From DATAOG01 sp963753685 (GTDB taxonomy: Bacteria > Pseudomonadota > Alphaproteobacteria > Geminicoccales > Geminicoccaceae): DNA of 64,000 nucleotides. The position numbers were made by a program, and so were the translations under genes. This document shows, in pieces, positions 19,038 through 26,659 of the stretch. Below the pieces are notes generated by a model. It searched no databases. It was given only the letters and a program-made list of their open reading frames with translations, and had not been told where the DNA came from. Where the stretch lies: contig CAVWDE010000001.1 of assembly GCA_963753685.1 (NCBI GenBank), forward strand, positions 1 to 64,000. Reading direction: 5' to 3'. The first letter of the stretch is position 1; each line of letters starts with the position of its first letter.

Positions 19038-19298
19038 ATGCCGCGCCGGGTTCTCCAGGGCACCGTGGTCAGTGACAAGGCCGACAAGACGATCGTGGTC
19101 CGGGTCGACCGCCGCGTGATGCATCCCGTGTATAAGAAGTACATCAATCGCTCGAAGCGCTATGCCGTGCACGACGAGACCAACCGCTACAAGATCGGCG
19201 ACCTGGTTCGGATCCAGGAATGCCGGCCGATCTCCAAGCGCAAGCATTTCGAGGTGGTGTGGGAACCGCCGGCCGCGCCCGGCGCGCCGGTGAGCTGA
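19038..19298 (+). CDS. rpsQ: 30S ribosomal protein S17
   Basis: Ribosomal protein S17, a primary 16S rRNA-binding OB-fold protein. 86 residues: MPRRVLQGTVVSDKADKTIVVRVDRRVMHPVYKKYINRSKRYAVHDE in outline, then GDLVRIQECRPISKRKHFEVV. Both the VVSDKADKT and the HDExNxYKxGD elements of the family are visible. It lies 11 bases after rpmC and 10 before rplN. Confidence 0.96.
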   Translation: MPRRVLQGTVVSDKADKTIVVRVDRRVMHPVYKKYINRSKRYAVHDETNRYKIGDLVRIQECRPISKRKHFEVVWEPPAAPGAPVS

Positions 19299-19308
19299 GG
19301 CCAGGACC

Positions 19309-19677
19309 ATGATCCAGTCGGAGACCAACCTCGAGGTCGCGGACAACTCCGGCGCGCGCCGGGTGCAATGCATCCGTGTGCTCGGCGGTTCGCGGCGCAA
19401 GTTCGCGAGCATCGGCGACGTGATCGTGGTCGCGGTCAAGGAGGCGATTCCGCGCGGCAAGGTCAAGAAGGGCGACGTGCACAAGGCGGTGATCGTCCGC
19501 ACCGCAAAGGAGATCCATCGCGCCGACGGCAGCGCGATCCGCTTCGACAAGAATGCCGCGGTGCTGATCACCCCGCAGGGCGAGCCGATCGGCACCCGGA
19601 TCTTCGGGCCGGTGACCCGCGAGCTGCGCGCCAAGCGGTTCATGAAGATCATCTCGCTGGCGCCGGAAGTCCTCTGA
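19309..19677 (+). CDS. rplN: 50S ribosomal protein L14
   Basis: Ribosomal protein L14, which forms intersubunit bridges with 16S rRNA and binds the silencing factor RsfS in other bacteria. 122 residues, intact. It begins MIQSETNLEVADNSGARRVQCIRVLGGS and contains GDVIVVAVKEAIPRGKVKKGDV and IRFDKNAAVLI, with the usual end LAPEVL. Confidence 0.97.
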   Translation: MIQSETNLEVADNSGARRVQCIRVLGGSRRKFASIGDVIVVAVKEAIPRGKVKKGDVHKAVIVRTAKEIHRADGSAIRFDKNAAVLITPQGEPIGTRIFGPVTRELRAKRFMKIISLAPEVL

Positions 19678-19710
19678 GCCCCGGCGTCGTCTGAGCATGA
19701 AGATCGAGTG

Positions 19711-20034
19711 ATGGCCAAGAAGTTCAAGATCAAGAGGGGCGACCGGGTGATCGTGGTCACCGGCCGCGACCGGGGCAAGCAGGGCGAGGTGCTGCGCGTG
19801 CTGCGCGCGGAGGATCGCCTCGTGGTCCAGGGCGTCAACATGGTCAAGCGCCACCAGCGGCCGGCCGCCGGTCACCCCGGCGGCATCATCGACAAGGAGG
19901 CCCCGATCCACATCTCGAACGTGGCCCACCTCGATCCCGCCAGCCATCAGCCGACCCGGGTCGGCTACAAGTTCCTCGAAGACGGCCGCAAGGTGCGCTT
20001 CGCCAAGCGCTCCGGCGAAGTCCTCGACCGCTAG
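19711..20034 (+). CDS. rplX: 50S ribosomal protein L24
   Basis: Ribosomal protein L24, an assembly initiator that binds the 5' end of 23S rRNA. ATG 19711 is chosen because it gives the family start MAKKFKIKRGDRVIVVTGRDRGKQGEVL; a GTG directly before it (19708) is also in frame. 107 residues, with the KOW motif GDRVIVVTGRDRGKQGEV and the HPGGIIDKEAPIHISNV segment. It ends 11 bases before rplE. Confidence 0.95.
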   Translation: MAKKFKIKRGDRVIVVTGRDRGKQGEVLRVLRAEDRLVVQGVNMVKRHQRPAAGHPGGIIDKEAPIHISNVAHLDPASHQPTRVGYKFLEDGRKVRFAKRSGEVLDR

Positions 20035-20045
20035 GAGGCACCGCC

Positions 20046-20584
20046 ATGGCCCGGTTGTATGACCACTATCGCGAGGTCATTCGCGGCGAGCTGCAGGCGC
20101 AGTTCAACTACAGAACCCGATGCAGATCCCGAGGCTCGACAAGATCGTGCTCAACATGGGGGTCGGCGAAGCGACCCAGGACCAGAAGAAGCTGCAGGCC
20201 GCGATCAACGAGATGGCGCTGATCAGCGGTCAGAAGCCGGTGATCCGGCGGGCGCGCAAGTCGGTCGCCAACTTCAAGCTGCGGGAAGGCATGGCGATCG
20301 GCTGCAAGGTCACCCTGCGCCGGCAGCGGATGTACGAGTTCATCGACCGGTTGATCAACATCGCCCTGCCGCGGGTCCGTGATTTCCGCGGCGTGTCGCC
20401 AAAAAGCTTCGACGGCAGAGGCAATTACGCGATGGGGTTGAAAGAACAGATCATCTTCCCCGAGATCAACTACGACGAGGTCGACGAGATCCGGGGCATG
20501 GACGTGGTGATCTGCACGACCGCCCCGACCGATGCGGAGGCGCGGGCGCTGCTCGAGCATTTCCGCATGCCGTTTGCGAGTTGA
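20046..20584 (+). CDS. rplE: 50S ribosomal protein L5 (frameshift in this sequence)
   Basis: Ribosomal protein L5, which binds 5S rRNA and contacts the P-site tRNA. The first 22 residues (MARLYDHYREVIRGELQAQFNY) are separated by frame from the remainder (NPMQIPRLDKIVLNMGVGEA onward). One A is missing at 20112: CTACAGAACCCG where CTACAAGAACCCG would read YKNP, the sequence found in relatives. The corrected protein has 179 residues, the family length. The rest, including MGLKEQIIFPEI and the Thr-rich C-terminus, is intact. Confidence 0.93.
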
Positions 20585-20594
20585 GGGAGCCTGC

Positions 20595-20900
20595 ATGGCG
20601 AAGAAGAGCTCGATCGAGAAGAACCAGCGCCGGCGCCGGCTGGTCGAGCGGTTTGCCGCCAAGCGCGCCGAGCTGCGCAAGGTGACCCGCGATCGCACGC
20701 GCGAGCCCGAGGAACGCTTCGAGGCGACGCTGGCGCTGGCCGCGCTGCCGCGCAACGGCGCCAGGATCCGGCTGCGCAACCGGTGCAGCCTGACCGGGCG
20801 GCCGCGCGGCTATCATCGCAAGTTCGGTCTGTCGCGCATCGCGTTGCGCGATCTGGGCTCGGCGGGGCAGATCCCGGGTCTGGTCAAGGCGAGCTGGTAG
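20595..20900 (+). CDS. rpsN: 30S ribosomal protein S14
   Basis: Ribosomal protein S14 of the long, zinc-free type. ATG 20595 follows GAGGGAG and gives MAKKSSIEKNQRRRRLVERFAAKR; 101 residues. The C-terminal signature RNRCSLTGRPRGYHRKFGLSRIALRDLGSAGQIPGLVKASW is in place in outline, and the four-Cys zinc ribbon of the short form is absent. Position between rplE and rpsH is standard. Confidence 0.96.
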   Translation: MAKKSSIEKNQRRRRLVERFAAKRAELRKVTRDRTREPEERFEATLALAALPRNGARIRLRNRCSLTGRPRGYHRKFGLSRIALRDLGSAGQIPGLVKASW

Positions 20901-20926
20901 GCGGTGCGGATGAGGGAGAGCGACGG

Positions 20927-21321
20927 ATGGCGCTGAGTGATCCATTGGGCGATATGCTGACCCGCATCCGGAACGGTCAGGCGGCGCAACAAGGACGGCG
21001 GTCAACAGCCCGGCCTCGAGGCTGCGCATCAACGTCCTGGAGGTGCTCCAGCGCGAAGGCTACATCCGCGGCTACCGGCGCGAGGAGATCGGCCACGGCG
21101 AGCTGTCGATCGAGCTCAAGTACCACAACGGCGAGCCGGTGATCCGGGAGCTGCGCCGGGTGTCCAAGCCGGGCCGGCGGATCTATTCCGGGGTCAAGGA
21201 TCTGCCGCGGGTGTACAACGGCCTCGGGATCGCCATCCTGTCGACGCCGCGCGGCGTCATCTCGGACGCCGAGGCGCGCGCGGCCCACGTCGGCGGCGAG
21301 ATTTTGTGCACGGTGTTCTGA
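20927..21321 (+). CDS. rpsH: 30S ribosomal protein S8 (frameshifts in this sequence)
   Basis: Ribosomal protein S8, which binds the 16S central domain and in E. coli represses the spc operon. MALSDPLGDMLTRIRNGQAA reads in one frame and VNSPASRLRINVLEVLQREGY to GGEILCTVF in another. Between them (20987-21000) stand 14 bases. An extra C at 20987 plus an extra G at 20996-20997 would leave NKDA, giving GQAANKDAV, very like E. coli GQAANKAAV. A single missing base is the alternative but adds one residue to the loop. The corrected length is about 130. Confidence 0.9.
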
Positions 21322-21322
21322 G

Positions 21323-21856
21323 ATGTCGCGAATCGGCAAACATCCCGTCCCCATCCCGGCCGGCGTCGAGGTCACCCTCGACGGCCAGACGGTGAACGTC
21401 AGGGGCAAGCTCGGGCAGCTCAGCCGGAGCCTGCCGCCCGAGGTCGAGGTCGCCCGGGAGGACGGCAGCATCGCGGTCCGGCCGCGCGGCGAAGGCAAGC
21501 GTGCCCGCGCGATGTGGGGGCTCGCGCGCACCCTGGTCGCCAACATGGTCAACGGCGTCTCGAAGGGCTTCACGCGCAAGCTCGTGATCAGCGGCGTCGG
21601 CTACCGGGCGGCCCTTGACGGCAAGATCCTGAACCTCCAACTCGGCTACAGTCACGACATCAAATACGCGATCCCGGGCGACATCCAGGTCGCCTGCGAG
21701 ACCCCGACGGCGATCGCGATCAGCGGCGCCGACCGCCAGCGGGTCGGTCAGATCGCGGCCGAGCTCAGGGCGTTCCGCAAGCCCGAGCCCTACAAGGGCA
21801 AGGGCATCCGCTACGACGACGAGGTGATCCTGCGCAAGGAAGGCAAGAAGAAGTAG
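21323..21856 (+). CDS. rplF: 50S ribosomal protein L6
   Basis: Ribosomal protein L6, located near the factor-binding site of the 50S subunit. 177 residues, intact: MSRIGKHPVPIPAGVEVTLDGQTVNVRGKLGQL, then MVNGVSKGFTRKLVISGVGYRAA, and the C-terminal signature KPEPYKGKGIRYDDEVILRKEGKKK in outline. It starts one base after the rpsH stop (TGAGATG). Confidence 0.97.
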   Translation: MSRIGKHPVPIPAGVEVTLDGQTVNVRGKLGQLSRSLPPEVEVAREDGSIAVRPRGEGKRARAMWGLARTLVANMVNGVSKGFTRKLVISGVGYRAALDGKILNLQLGYSHDIKYAIPGDIQVACETPTAIAISGADRQRVGQIAAELRAFRKPEPYKGKGIRYDDEVILRKEGKKK

Positions 21857-21860
21857 GGCC

Positions 21861-22223
21861 ATGGTCAAGCCAGTTGAGCGCTTCCTCAGGCGCCGGCGCC
21901 GCACCCGGTCGGCGTTGCGCAAGAGCAGCCACGATCGGCCGCGGCTGTCGGTGTTCCGCTCGAGCAAGCACATCTACGCCCAGGTGATCGACGACGAGGC
22001 GGGGCGGACCCTCGCGGCGGCGTCGAGCCTGGACAAGGCGTTGCGCGGCGAGCTCAAGACCGGCGCCGATCGGGGCGCTGCCGAGCAGGTCGGCCGGCTG
22101 CTGGCGCAACGCGCGAAATCGGCAGGGGTCGAGGCGGTGGTGTTCGACCGGGGCGGCTATCGCTACCATGGCCGGGTCAAGGCGCTGGCCGACGCTGCCC
22201 GCGCGGTCGGGCTGGTGTTCTAG
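21861..22223 (+). CDS. rplR: 50S ribosomal protein L18
   Basis: Ribosomal protein L18, which binds 5S rRNA together with L5. 120 residues beginning MVKPVERFLRRRRRTRSALRKSSHDRPRLSVFRSSKHIYAQVIDDEAGRTLAAAS in outline, and ending FDRGGYRYHGRVKALADAARAVGLVF, the family signature. It lies 4 bases after rplF. Confidence 0.96.
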   Translation: MVKPVERFLRRRRRTRSALRKSSHDRPRLSVFRSSKHIYAQVIDDEAGRTLAAASSLDKALRGELKTGADRGAAEQVGRLLAQRAKSAGVEAVVFDRGGYRYHGRVKALADAARAVGLVF

Positions 22224-22256
22224 GCCCAGGTGTCCTAGGCCGGAGAGGAAAGCAGC

Positions 22257-22816
22257 ATGGCACGCACGGGCCACGACGAGCGCCAGGGGACGGCGGCGAG
22301 CTGATCGATCGCCTGGTCAACATCAATCGGGTCGCCAAGGTGGTCAAGGGCGGCCGGCGGTTCGGCTTTTCGGCGCTGGTGATCGTCGGCGACGGCAAGG
22401 GCCGGGTCGGCTACGGCAGCGGCAAGGCGCGCGAGGTGCCGGAGGCGGTGCGCAAGGCGACCGAGCAGGCCAAGCGCAGTCTGATCCGCGTGCCGCTGCG
22501 CCAGGGCCGCACCCTGCATCACGACATCGAGGGTCATTTCGGCGCCGGGCACGTGGTGCTGCGCGCGGCGCCTGCCGGCACCGGGATCATCGCCGGCGGG
22601 CCGATGCGGGCGGTGTTCCAGGCGCTCGGCGTCGGCGATGTGGTCGCCAAGTCGATCGGCACCTCCAACCCGCACAACATGGTCAAGGCGACCTTCGACG
22701 CGCTCGCCAAGATGGTGTCGCCGCGGGCGGTCGCCGCCAAGCGCGGCAAGAAGGTCGGCGACATCGTCGGCCGCCGCGACGGCGCCGGCGGCGAGACGCG
22801 CGCGGAGCCGGCATGA
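22257..22816 (+). CDS. rpsE: 30S ribosomal protein S5 (frameshift in this sequence)
   Basis: Ribosomal protein S5, involved in decoding fidelity. ATG 22257 gives MARTGHDERQG and then a premature stop. The conserved body (DGGELIDRLVNINRVAKVVKGGRRFGFSALVIVGDGKGRVGYG) begins in the next frame. The G run at 22286-22289 has four bases where five are needed (CAGGGGGAC, reading QGD), so one G is missing. The corrected protein has 186 residues. The RNA-binding segment VVKGGRRFGF and GYGSGKAREVPEAVRKA are intact. The stop overlaps two possible rpmD starts. Confidence 0.93.
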
Positions 22817-23086
22817 TGGCCGAGATCACACCGACAGCAGATTCGCGTGACCCAGACCGCCAGCCCGATCGGCCGCCATCGGCGCCAGCGGGCCAATCTG
22901 ATCGGCCTCGGGCTGAACAAGATCGGTCGTTCGCGCATCCAGCCCGATACCCCGAGCGTGCGTGGCCGGATCGCTCAGGTCCACCATCTGGTCCGGGTCG
23001 AGCCGGTGGCCGAGGCGATGGCCGCGCAGGGCAGCGCTGGCGCGGGCGATGCCGCGAGCACCGCAGCCGAGGCCCAGGGACAGTGA
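22816..23086 (+). CDS. rpmD: 50S ribosomal protein L30 (start uncertain, probable frameshift)
   Basis: Ribosomal protein L30. The conserved reading is IRVTQTASPIGRHRRQRANLIGLGLNK to DTPSVRGRIAQVHHLVRVE. ATG 22816 overlaps the rpsE stop (TGATG) but is in another frame; one extra base between 22821 and 22834 would join MAEIT to RQQIRVTQ. Alternatively translation starts at GTG 22847, which removes most of the first beta strand of the family. The ORF runs about 28 residues past the usual end of about 60, as an Ala/Gly-rich tail. Homology places it firmly; the start is unresolved. Confidence 0.85.
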
Positions 23087-23096
23087 AGGCAGGGCG

Positions 23097-23627
23097 ATGA
23101 AGCTCAACCAACTGGCACCGAGCCCGGGCAGCCGCAAGGCGCCCAAACGGATCGGCCGCGGCATCGGCTCCGGGACCGGCAAGACCTCCGGGCGCGGCCA
23201 CAAAGGGCAGGGCGCCCGCGCCGGCTCGGCGACCCGCGCCTTCGAGGGCGGTCAGATGCCGATCTACCGGCGTCTGCCCAAGCGCGGCTTCAAGAACCTG
23301 TTTCGCAAGGTGTACGCGCCGGTCAATCTCGACCGCCTGCAGGCCGCGGTCGATGCCGGCCGGATCGATCCTGGACGACCGGTCGACCTCTTGACCCTGC
23401 GCGCCGCCGGCCTGATCTCGAGGCGCCTCGACGGCGTCCGGCTGCTCGCTCGCGGCGAGCTGACCACGGCGCTCACGATCGAGGTCGACAGCGCCTCCAA
23501 GGCGGCGGTGGCCGCGGTCGCCAAGGCCGGCGGCAAGCTGATCGTGGCGCAGGTGCCGGCGGTCCCGCCGCCGGCCGAGGCGCCGCCGGATGACGCGCCG
23601 CCAGCCGAGGCGCCGGCGAGCGAGTAA
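23097..23627 (+). CDS. rplO: 50S ribosomal protein L15
   Basis: Ribosomal protein L15, a late-assembly 50S protein. 176 residues from ATG 23097: MKLNQLAPSPGSRKAPKRIGRGIGSGTGKTSGRGHKGQGARAG, with the basic N-terminal extension, and FEGGQMPIYRRLPKRGF, the family signature. The C-terminus has an extra Pro/Ala-rich stretch of about 20 residues. It is followed after 12 bases by secY, as in most bacteria. Confidence 0.96.
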   Translation: MKLNQLAPSPGSRKAPKRIGRGIGSGTGKTSGRGHKGQGARAGSATRAFEGGQMPIYRRLPKRGFKNLFRKVYAPVNLDRLQAAVDAGRIDPGRPVDLLTLRAAGLISRRLDGVRLLARGELTTALTIEVDSASKAAVAAVAKAGGKLIVAQVPAVPPPAEAPPDDAPPAEAPASE

Positions 23628-23639
23628 GCGGAGGCCGCC

Positions 23640-24984
23640 ATGGCATCGATGGCCGAGCAGCTGGCCGCCAACATCAACCTTGGCGCGTTCAGCAAGGCGA
23701 CCGAGCTCAAGAAGCGGCTCTGGTTCGCGCTCGGCTGCCTGATCGTCTACCGCTTCGGCACCTACATCCCGCTGCCGGGCATCGATCCGGTGGTCATGGC
23801 CCAGATCTTCGAGCAGAACTCCGGCGGCATCATGGGCATGTTCAACATGTTCGCCGGCGGTGCGCTCAAGCGCATGTCGATCTTCGCGCTCGGCATCCTG
23901 CCCTACATCTCGGCCTCGATCATCATGCAGCTGATGACCGCGGTCTCGCCGACCATCGAGCAGCTCAAGAAGGAAGGCGAGGTCGGGCGCAAGAAGATCA
24001 ACCAGTACACCCGCTACCTGACCGTGGTGCTGGCGGCGTTCCAGGGCTATGGCCTGTCGGTCGGGCTCGAGGCGATGAGCGGCCCCTCGGGCAGCGCGGT
24101 GCTTCGATCCGGGCTGGTACTTCCGGATCACGGCCGTGATCACGATCGTCGGCGGCACGCTGTTCCTGATGTGGCTCGGCGAGCAGATCACCGCGCGCGG
24201 CGTCGGCAACGGCATCTCGCTGATCATCTTCACCGGCATCATCGCCCAGCTGCCGGCAGCGCTCGCCAGCACCCTCGAGCTCGGTCGCACGGGCGCGCTC
24301 TCGACCATCCTGATCATCTTCCTGCTGGTCATGGCGGTCGCGGTGGTCACCTTCATCGTGTTCATGGAGCGCGGCCAGCGCCGCATCCTGGTGCAATATC
24401 CCAAGCGCCAGCAGGGCAATCGCATGTTCGGCGGCGAGAGTTCGCATCTGCCGCTCAAGATCAACGTCTCGGGCGTGATCCCGCCGATCTTCGCGAGCTC
24501 GCTGCTTCTGATGCCGGCGACCATGGCGAGCTTTGGTGGTGCCGGCGGGCCGGAGTGGCTGGCGACCATCTCCGCCTTGCTGGGACGCGGTCAGCCGCTG
24601 CACATGCTGCTGTTCGTCGGCTTGATCGTGTTCTTCGCGTTCTTCTACACATCGATCGTGTTCAACCCCCAGGACACCGCCGAGAACCTCAGGAAGCATG
24701 GGGGCTTCATCCCGGGCATCCGGCCGGGCCAGCGGACGGCGGAGTATCTGGACTACGTCCTGACCCGGCTGACCGTGGTCGGCGCGCTCTATCTGTCCGG
24801 GGTCTGCCTGCTGCCGGAGATCCTGATCTCGCAATATGCGGTGCCGTTCTATTTCGGCGGCACCAGCCTCCTGATCGTGGTCTCGGTGACCATGGACACG
24901 ACCGCGCAGATCCAATCGCATCTGATCGCCCATCAATACGAGGGGCTGATCAAGAAGGCGCGCCTGCGCGGGGCGAGGCGCTGA
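23640..24984 (+). CDS. secY: Preprotein translocase subunit SecY (frameshift in this sequence)
   Basis: Channel subunit of the Sec translocon in the inner membrane. ATG 23640 has GGAG upstream at 23631-23634. The N-terminal part (ELKKRLWFALGCLIVYRFGTYIPLPGID, then the plug region and IFALGILPYISASIIMQL) and the rest (DPGWYFRITAVITIVGGTLFLMWLGEQIT onward) lie in different frames. An extra T at 24103-24104 (GTGCTTCGAT for GTGCTCGAT) accounts for it. The corrected protein has about 447 residues with ten hydrophobic segments. The cytoplasmic loop EYLDYVLTRLT and the end are intact. Its TGA overlaps the adk start. Confidence 0.94.
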
Positions 24985-25640
24985 TGAACTTCGTACTGCT
25001 CGGCCCGCCGGGCGCCGGCAAGGGAACCCAGGCCGAGCGCCTCAAAACCCGCTACCAGCTCGCCCACCTGTCGACCGGCGACATGCTGCGCGAGGCGGTT
25101 GCGGCCGGCACCGAGGTCGGCCGCCAGGCCAAGGCGATCATGGACGCCGGGCGGCTGGTCTCCGACGACGTGATCAACCGCCTGGTCGCCGAGCGCATCG
25201 AGCAACCGGACTGCGCCCAGGGCTTCATCCTGGATGGCTTCCCGCGCACGCTCGCGCAGGCCGAGGCGCTCGATCGGATGCTGGCGGAGCACGGCACGGC
25301 GCTGACCGCGGTGATCGAGCTCGAGGTCGACGACGACGCCCTGGTCGAGCGGATCTCGGGCCGCTTCGCCTGCGCCAAGTGCGGTGCCGGCTATCACGAC
25401 CGCTTCAAGCCGACCACAGCGCCCGGTGTCTGCGACGTCTGCGGCAGCACCGAGTTCGTGCGCCGCAAGGACGACACGCCCGAGACCGTGCGCGCACGCC
25501 TCGCCGCCTATCACGCCCAGACCGCGCCGCTCCTGCCCTACTATCACGCCAAAGGCTTGCTGGTGACGGTGGATGGAATGGCCGAGATCGATCGGGTAAC
25601 CGACGAGCTGTTCAGGAAAATCGACGGTCTGGGCCGTTGA
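24984..25640 (+). CDS. adk: Adenylate kinase
   Basis: Adenylate kinase, which interconverts ATP, AMP and ADP. 218 residues, long-lid type. It starts MNFVLLGPPGAGKGTQAERL (P-loop GPPGAGKGT at 7-15) and has LSTGDMLREAV, FILDGFPRTLAQAEAL and the lid RISGRFACAKCGAGYHD with CxxC pairs (CAKC, CDVC) that would bind zinc. The start overlaps the secY stop by one base (TGATG), and adk between secY and rpsM is typical of alphaproteobacteria, where rpmJ is not in this place. Confidence 0.97.
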   Translation: MNFVLLGPPGAGKGTQAERLKTRYQLAHLSTGDMLREAVAAGTEVGRQAKAIMDAGRLVSDDVINRLVAERIEQPDCAQGFILDGFPRTLAQAEALDRMLAEHGTALTAVIELEVDDDALVERISGRFACAKCGAGYHDRFKPTTAPGVCDVCGSTEFVRRKDDTPETVRARLAAYHAQTAPLLPYYHAKGLLVTVDGMAEIDRVTDELFRKIDGLGR

Positions 25641-25649
25641 CGGGGCGCG

Positions 25650-25677
25650 TTGACAGCGCGAGGCCGCGACCTATAAT
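25650..25677 (+). promoter_or_regulatory. Perfect-consensus sigma-70 promoter for rpsM-rpsK-rpoA-rplQ
   Basis: TTGACA at 25650-25655 and TATAAT at 25672-25677, both six of six, are separated by 16 bases in the 148-base adk-rpsM gap. Transcription would start near 25684 and give a leader of about 105 bases before the rpsM GTG (25789). Both boxes matching consensus in such GC-rich DNA is unlikely by chance. It makes the alpha operon independent of the long upstream transcript. Confidence 0.88.
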
Positions 25678-25788
25678 CGCGCGACTTTCGCGCCGGGGCC
25701 TGGCTACCTATATTGGGGGTGTCGGGAAGCCGCTCGCGTCCCGATCCCGGTGCGCTTGGCCCGGACCCAAGCAGGAGGAGAGTTTCGC

Positions 25789-26166
25789 GTGGCGCGCATC
25801 GCCGGAGTGAACATCCCGAGCGGCAAGCCGGTCGGGATCGCGCTAACGTACATCCACGGTATCGGCCGGACCAGCGCAGAGAAGATCCTGGCGGTCGCGG
25901 ACGTGCCCTTCGGTCGCCGGGTCAACGATTTGTCCGACGCCGAGGTCGGACGGTTACGTGAGACCATCGACCGCAACTACCGGGTCGAGGGCGATCTCCG
26001 GCGCGACGTCGCCATGAACATCAAGCGGCTGATGGACCTCGGTTGCTACAAGGGCCTCCGGCACCGCCGGGGGCTGCCGGTCAACGGTCAGCGGACCCAC
26101 ACCAACGCCCGCACCCGCAAGGGTCCGGCACGGCCGATCGCCGGCAAGAAGAAGGTGAAGAAGTAG
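25789..26166 (+). CDS. rpsM: 30S ribosomal protein S13
   Basis: Ribosomal protein S13 of the 30S head. GTG 25789 is chosen: GGAGGAG at 25774-25780 is nine bases upstream and the product begins (M)ARIAGVNIPSGKPVGIALTYIHGIGRTSAEKIL, the family N-terminus. 125 residues, with NIKRLMDLGCYKGLRHRRGLPVNGQRTHTNARTRKGP in outline and a Lys-rich end. First gene of the alpha operon behind its own promoter. Confidence 0.96.
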   Translation: MARIAGVNIPSGKPVGIALTYIHGIGRTSAEKILAVADVPFGRRVNDLSDAEVGRLRETIDRNYRVEGDLRRDVAMNIKRLMDLGCYKGLRHRRGLPVNGQRTHTNARTRKGPARPIAGKKKVKK

Positions 26167-26169
26167 CCC

Positions 26170-26562
26170 ATGGCCAAGGATACCAGCCCACGCCTGCGCC
26201 GCCGGGAACGCAAGAACATCTCCTCGGGCGTTGCCCATGTGAGCGCCAGTTTCAACAACACCATGATCACCATCACCGACGCCCAGGGCAACGCGATCGC
26301 CTGGTCGTCGGCCGGCAGTCAGGGCTTCCGCGGCTCGCGCAAGTCGACCCCGTTCGCCGCCCAGGTCGCGGCCGAGCAGGCCGGCCGCAAGGCCATGGAG
26401 CACGGCATGAAGACGCTCGAGGTCGAGGTCCGCGGACCAGGCTCGGGTCGGGAATCGGCGCTGCGCGCGTTGCAGGCGGTCGGCTTCACGATCACCTCGA
26501 TCCGCGACGTGACCCCGATTCCGCATAACGGTTGCCGGCCCCGCAAGCGGCGCCGGGTCTAG
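26170..26562 (+). CDS. rpsK: 30S ribosomal protein S11
   Basis: Ribosomal protein S11 on the 30S platform. 130 residues, intact: RRRERKNISSGVAHVSASFNNTMITITDAQGNAIAWSSAGSQGFRGSRKSTPFAAQVAAEQA in outline, and the C-terminal signature GFTITSIRDVTPIPHNGCRPRKRRRV. It starts 4 bases after the rpsM stop. rpsD is not next to it, as is usual in alphaproteobacteria. Confidence 0.97.
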   Translation: MAKDTSPRLRRRERKNISSGVAHVSASFNNTMITITDAQGNAIAWSSAGSQGFRGSRKSTPFAAQVAAEQAGRKAMEHGMKTLEVEVRGPGSGRESALRALQAVGFTITSIRDVTPIPHNGCRPRKRRRV

Positions 26563-26659
26563 CGGCGCCCACCGCGCCTGCAGCTGGCCTCGCCCGGCCG
26601 ACAGCCCGGCCGAGGCCGATCGAAGTTCCGCCCACGCCTGTCACATTCGAGGTAACCCC
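26563..26659 (+). other. rpsK-rpoA spacer with an imperfect hairpin
   Basis: A 97-base spacer. GGCCTCG at 26586-26592 pairs with CGAGGCC at 26611-26617, and the enclosed bases can extend the stem with one mismatch. No T run follows. It may act as a pause or processing site that sets rpoA expression; this is inference only. Confidence 0.25.

Noticed and set aside
23640..25640. An apparent SecY-adenylate kinase fusion
   Set aside because: The secY frameshift leaves the 5' frame open into adk; correcting it restores two genes with a TGATG overlap.
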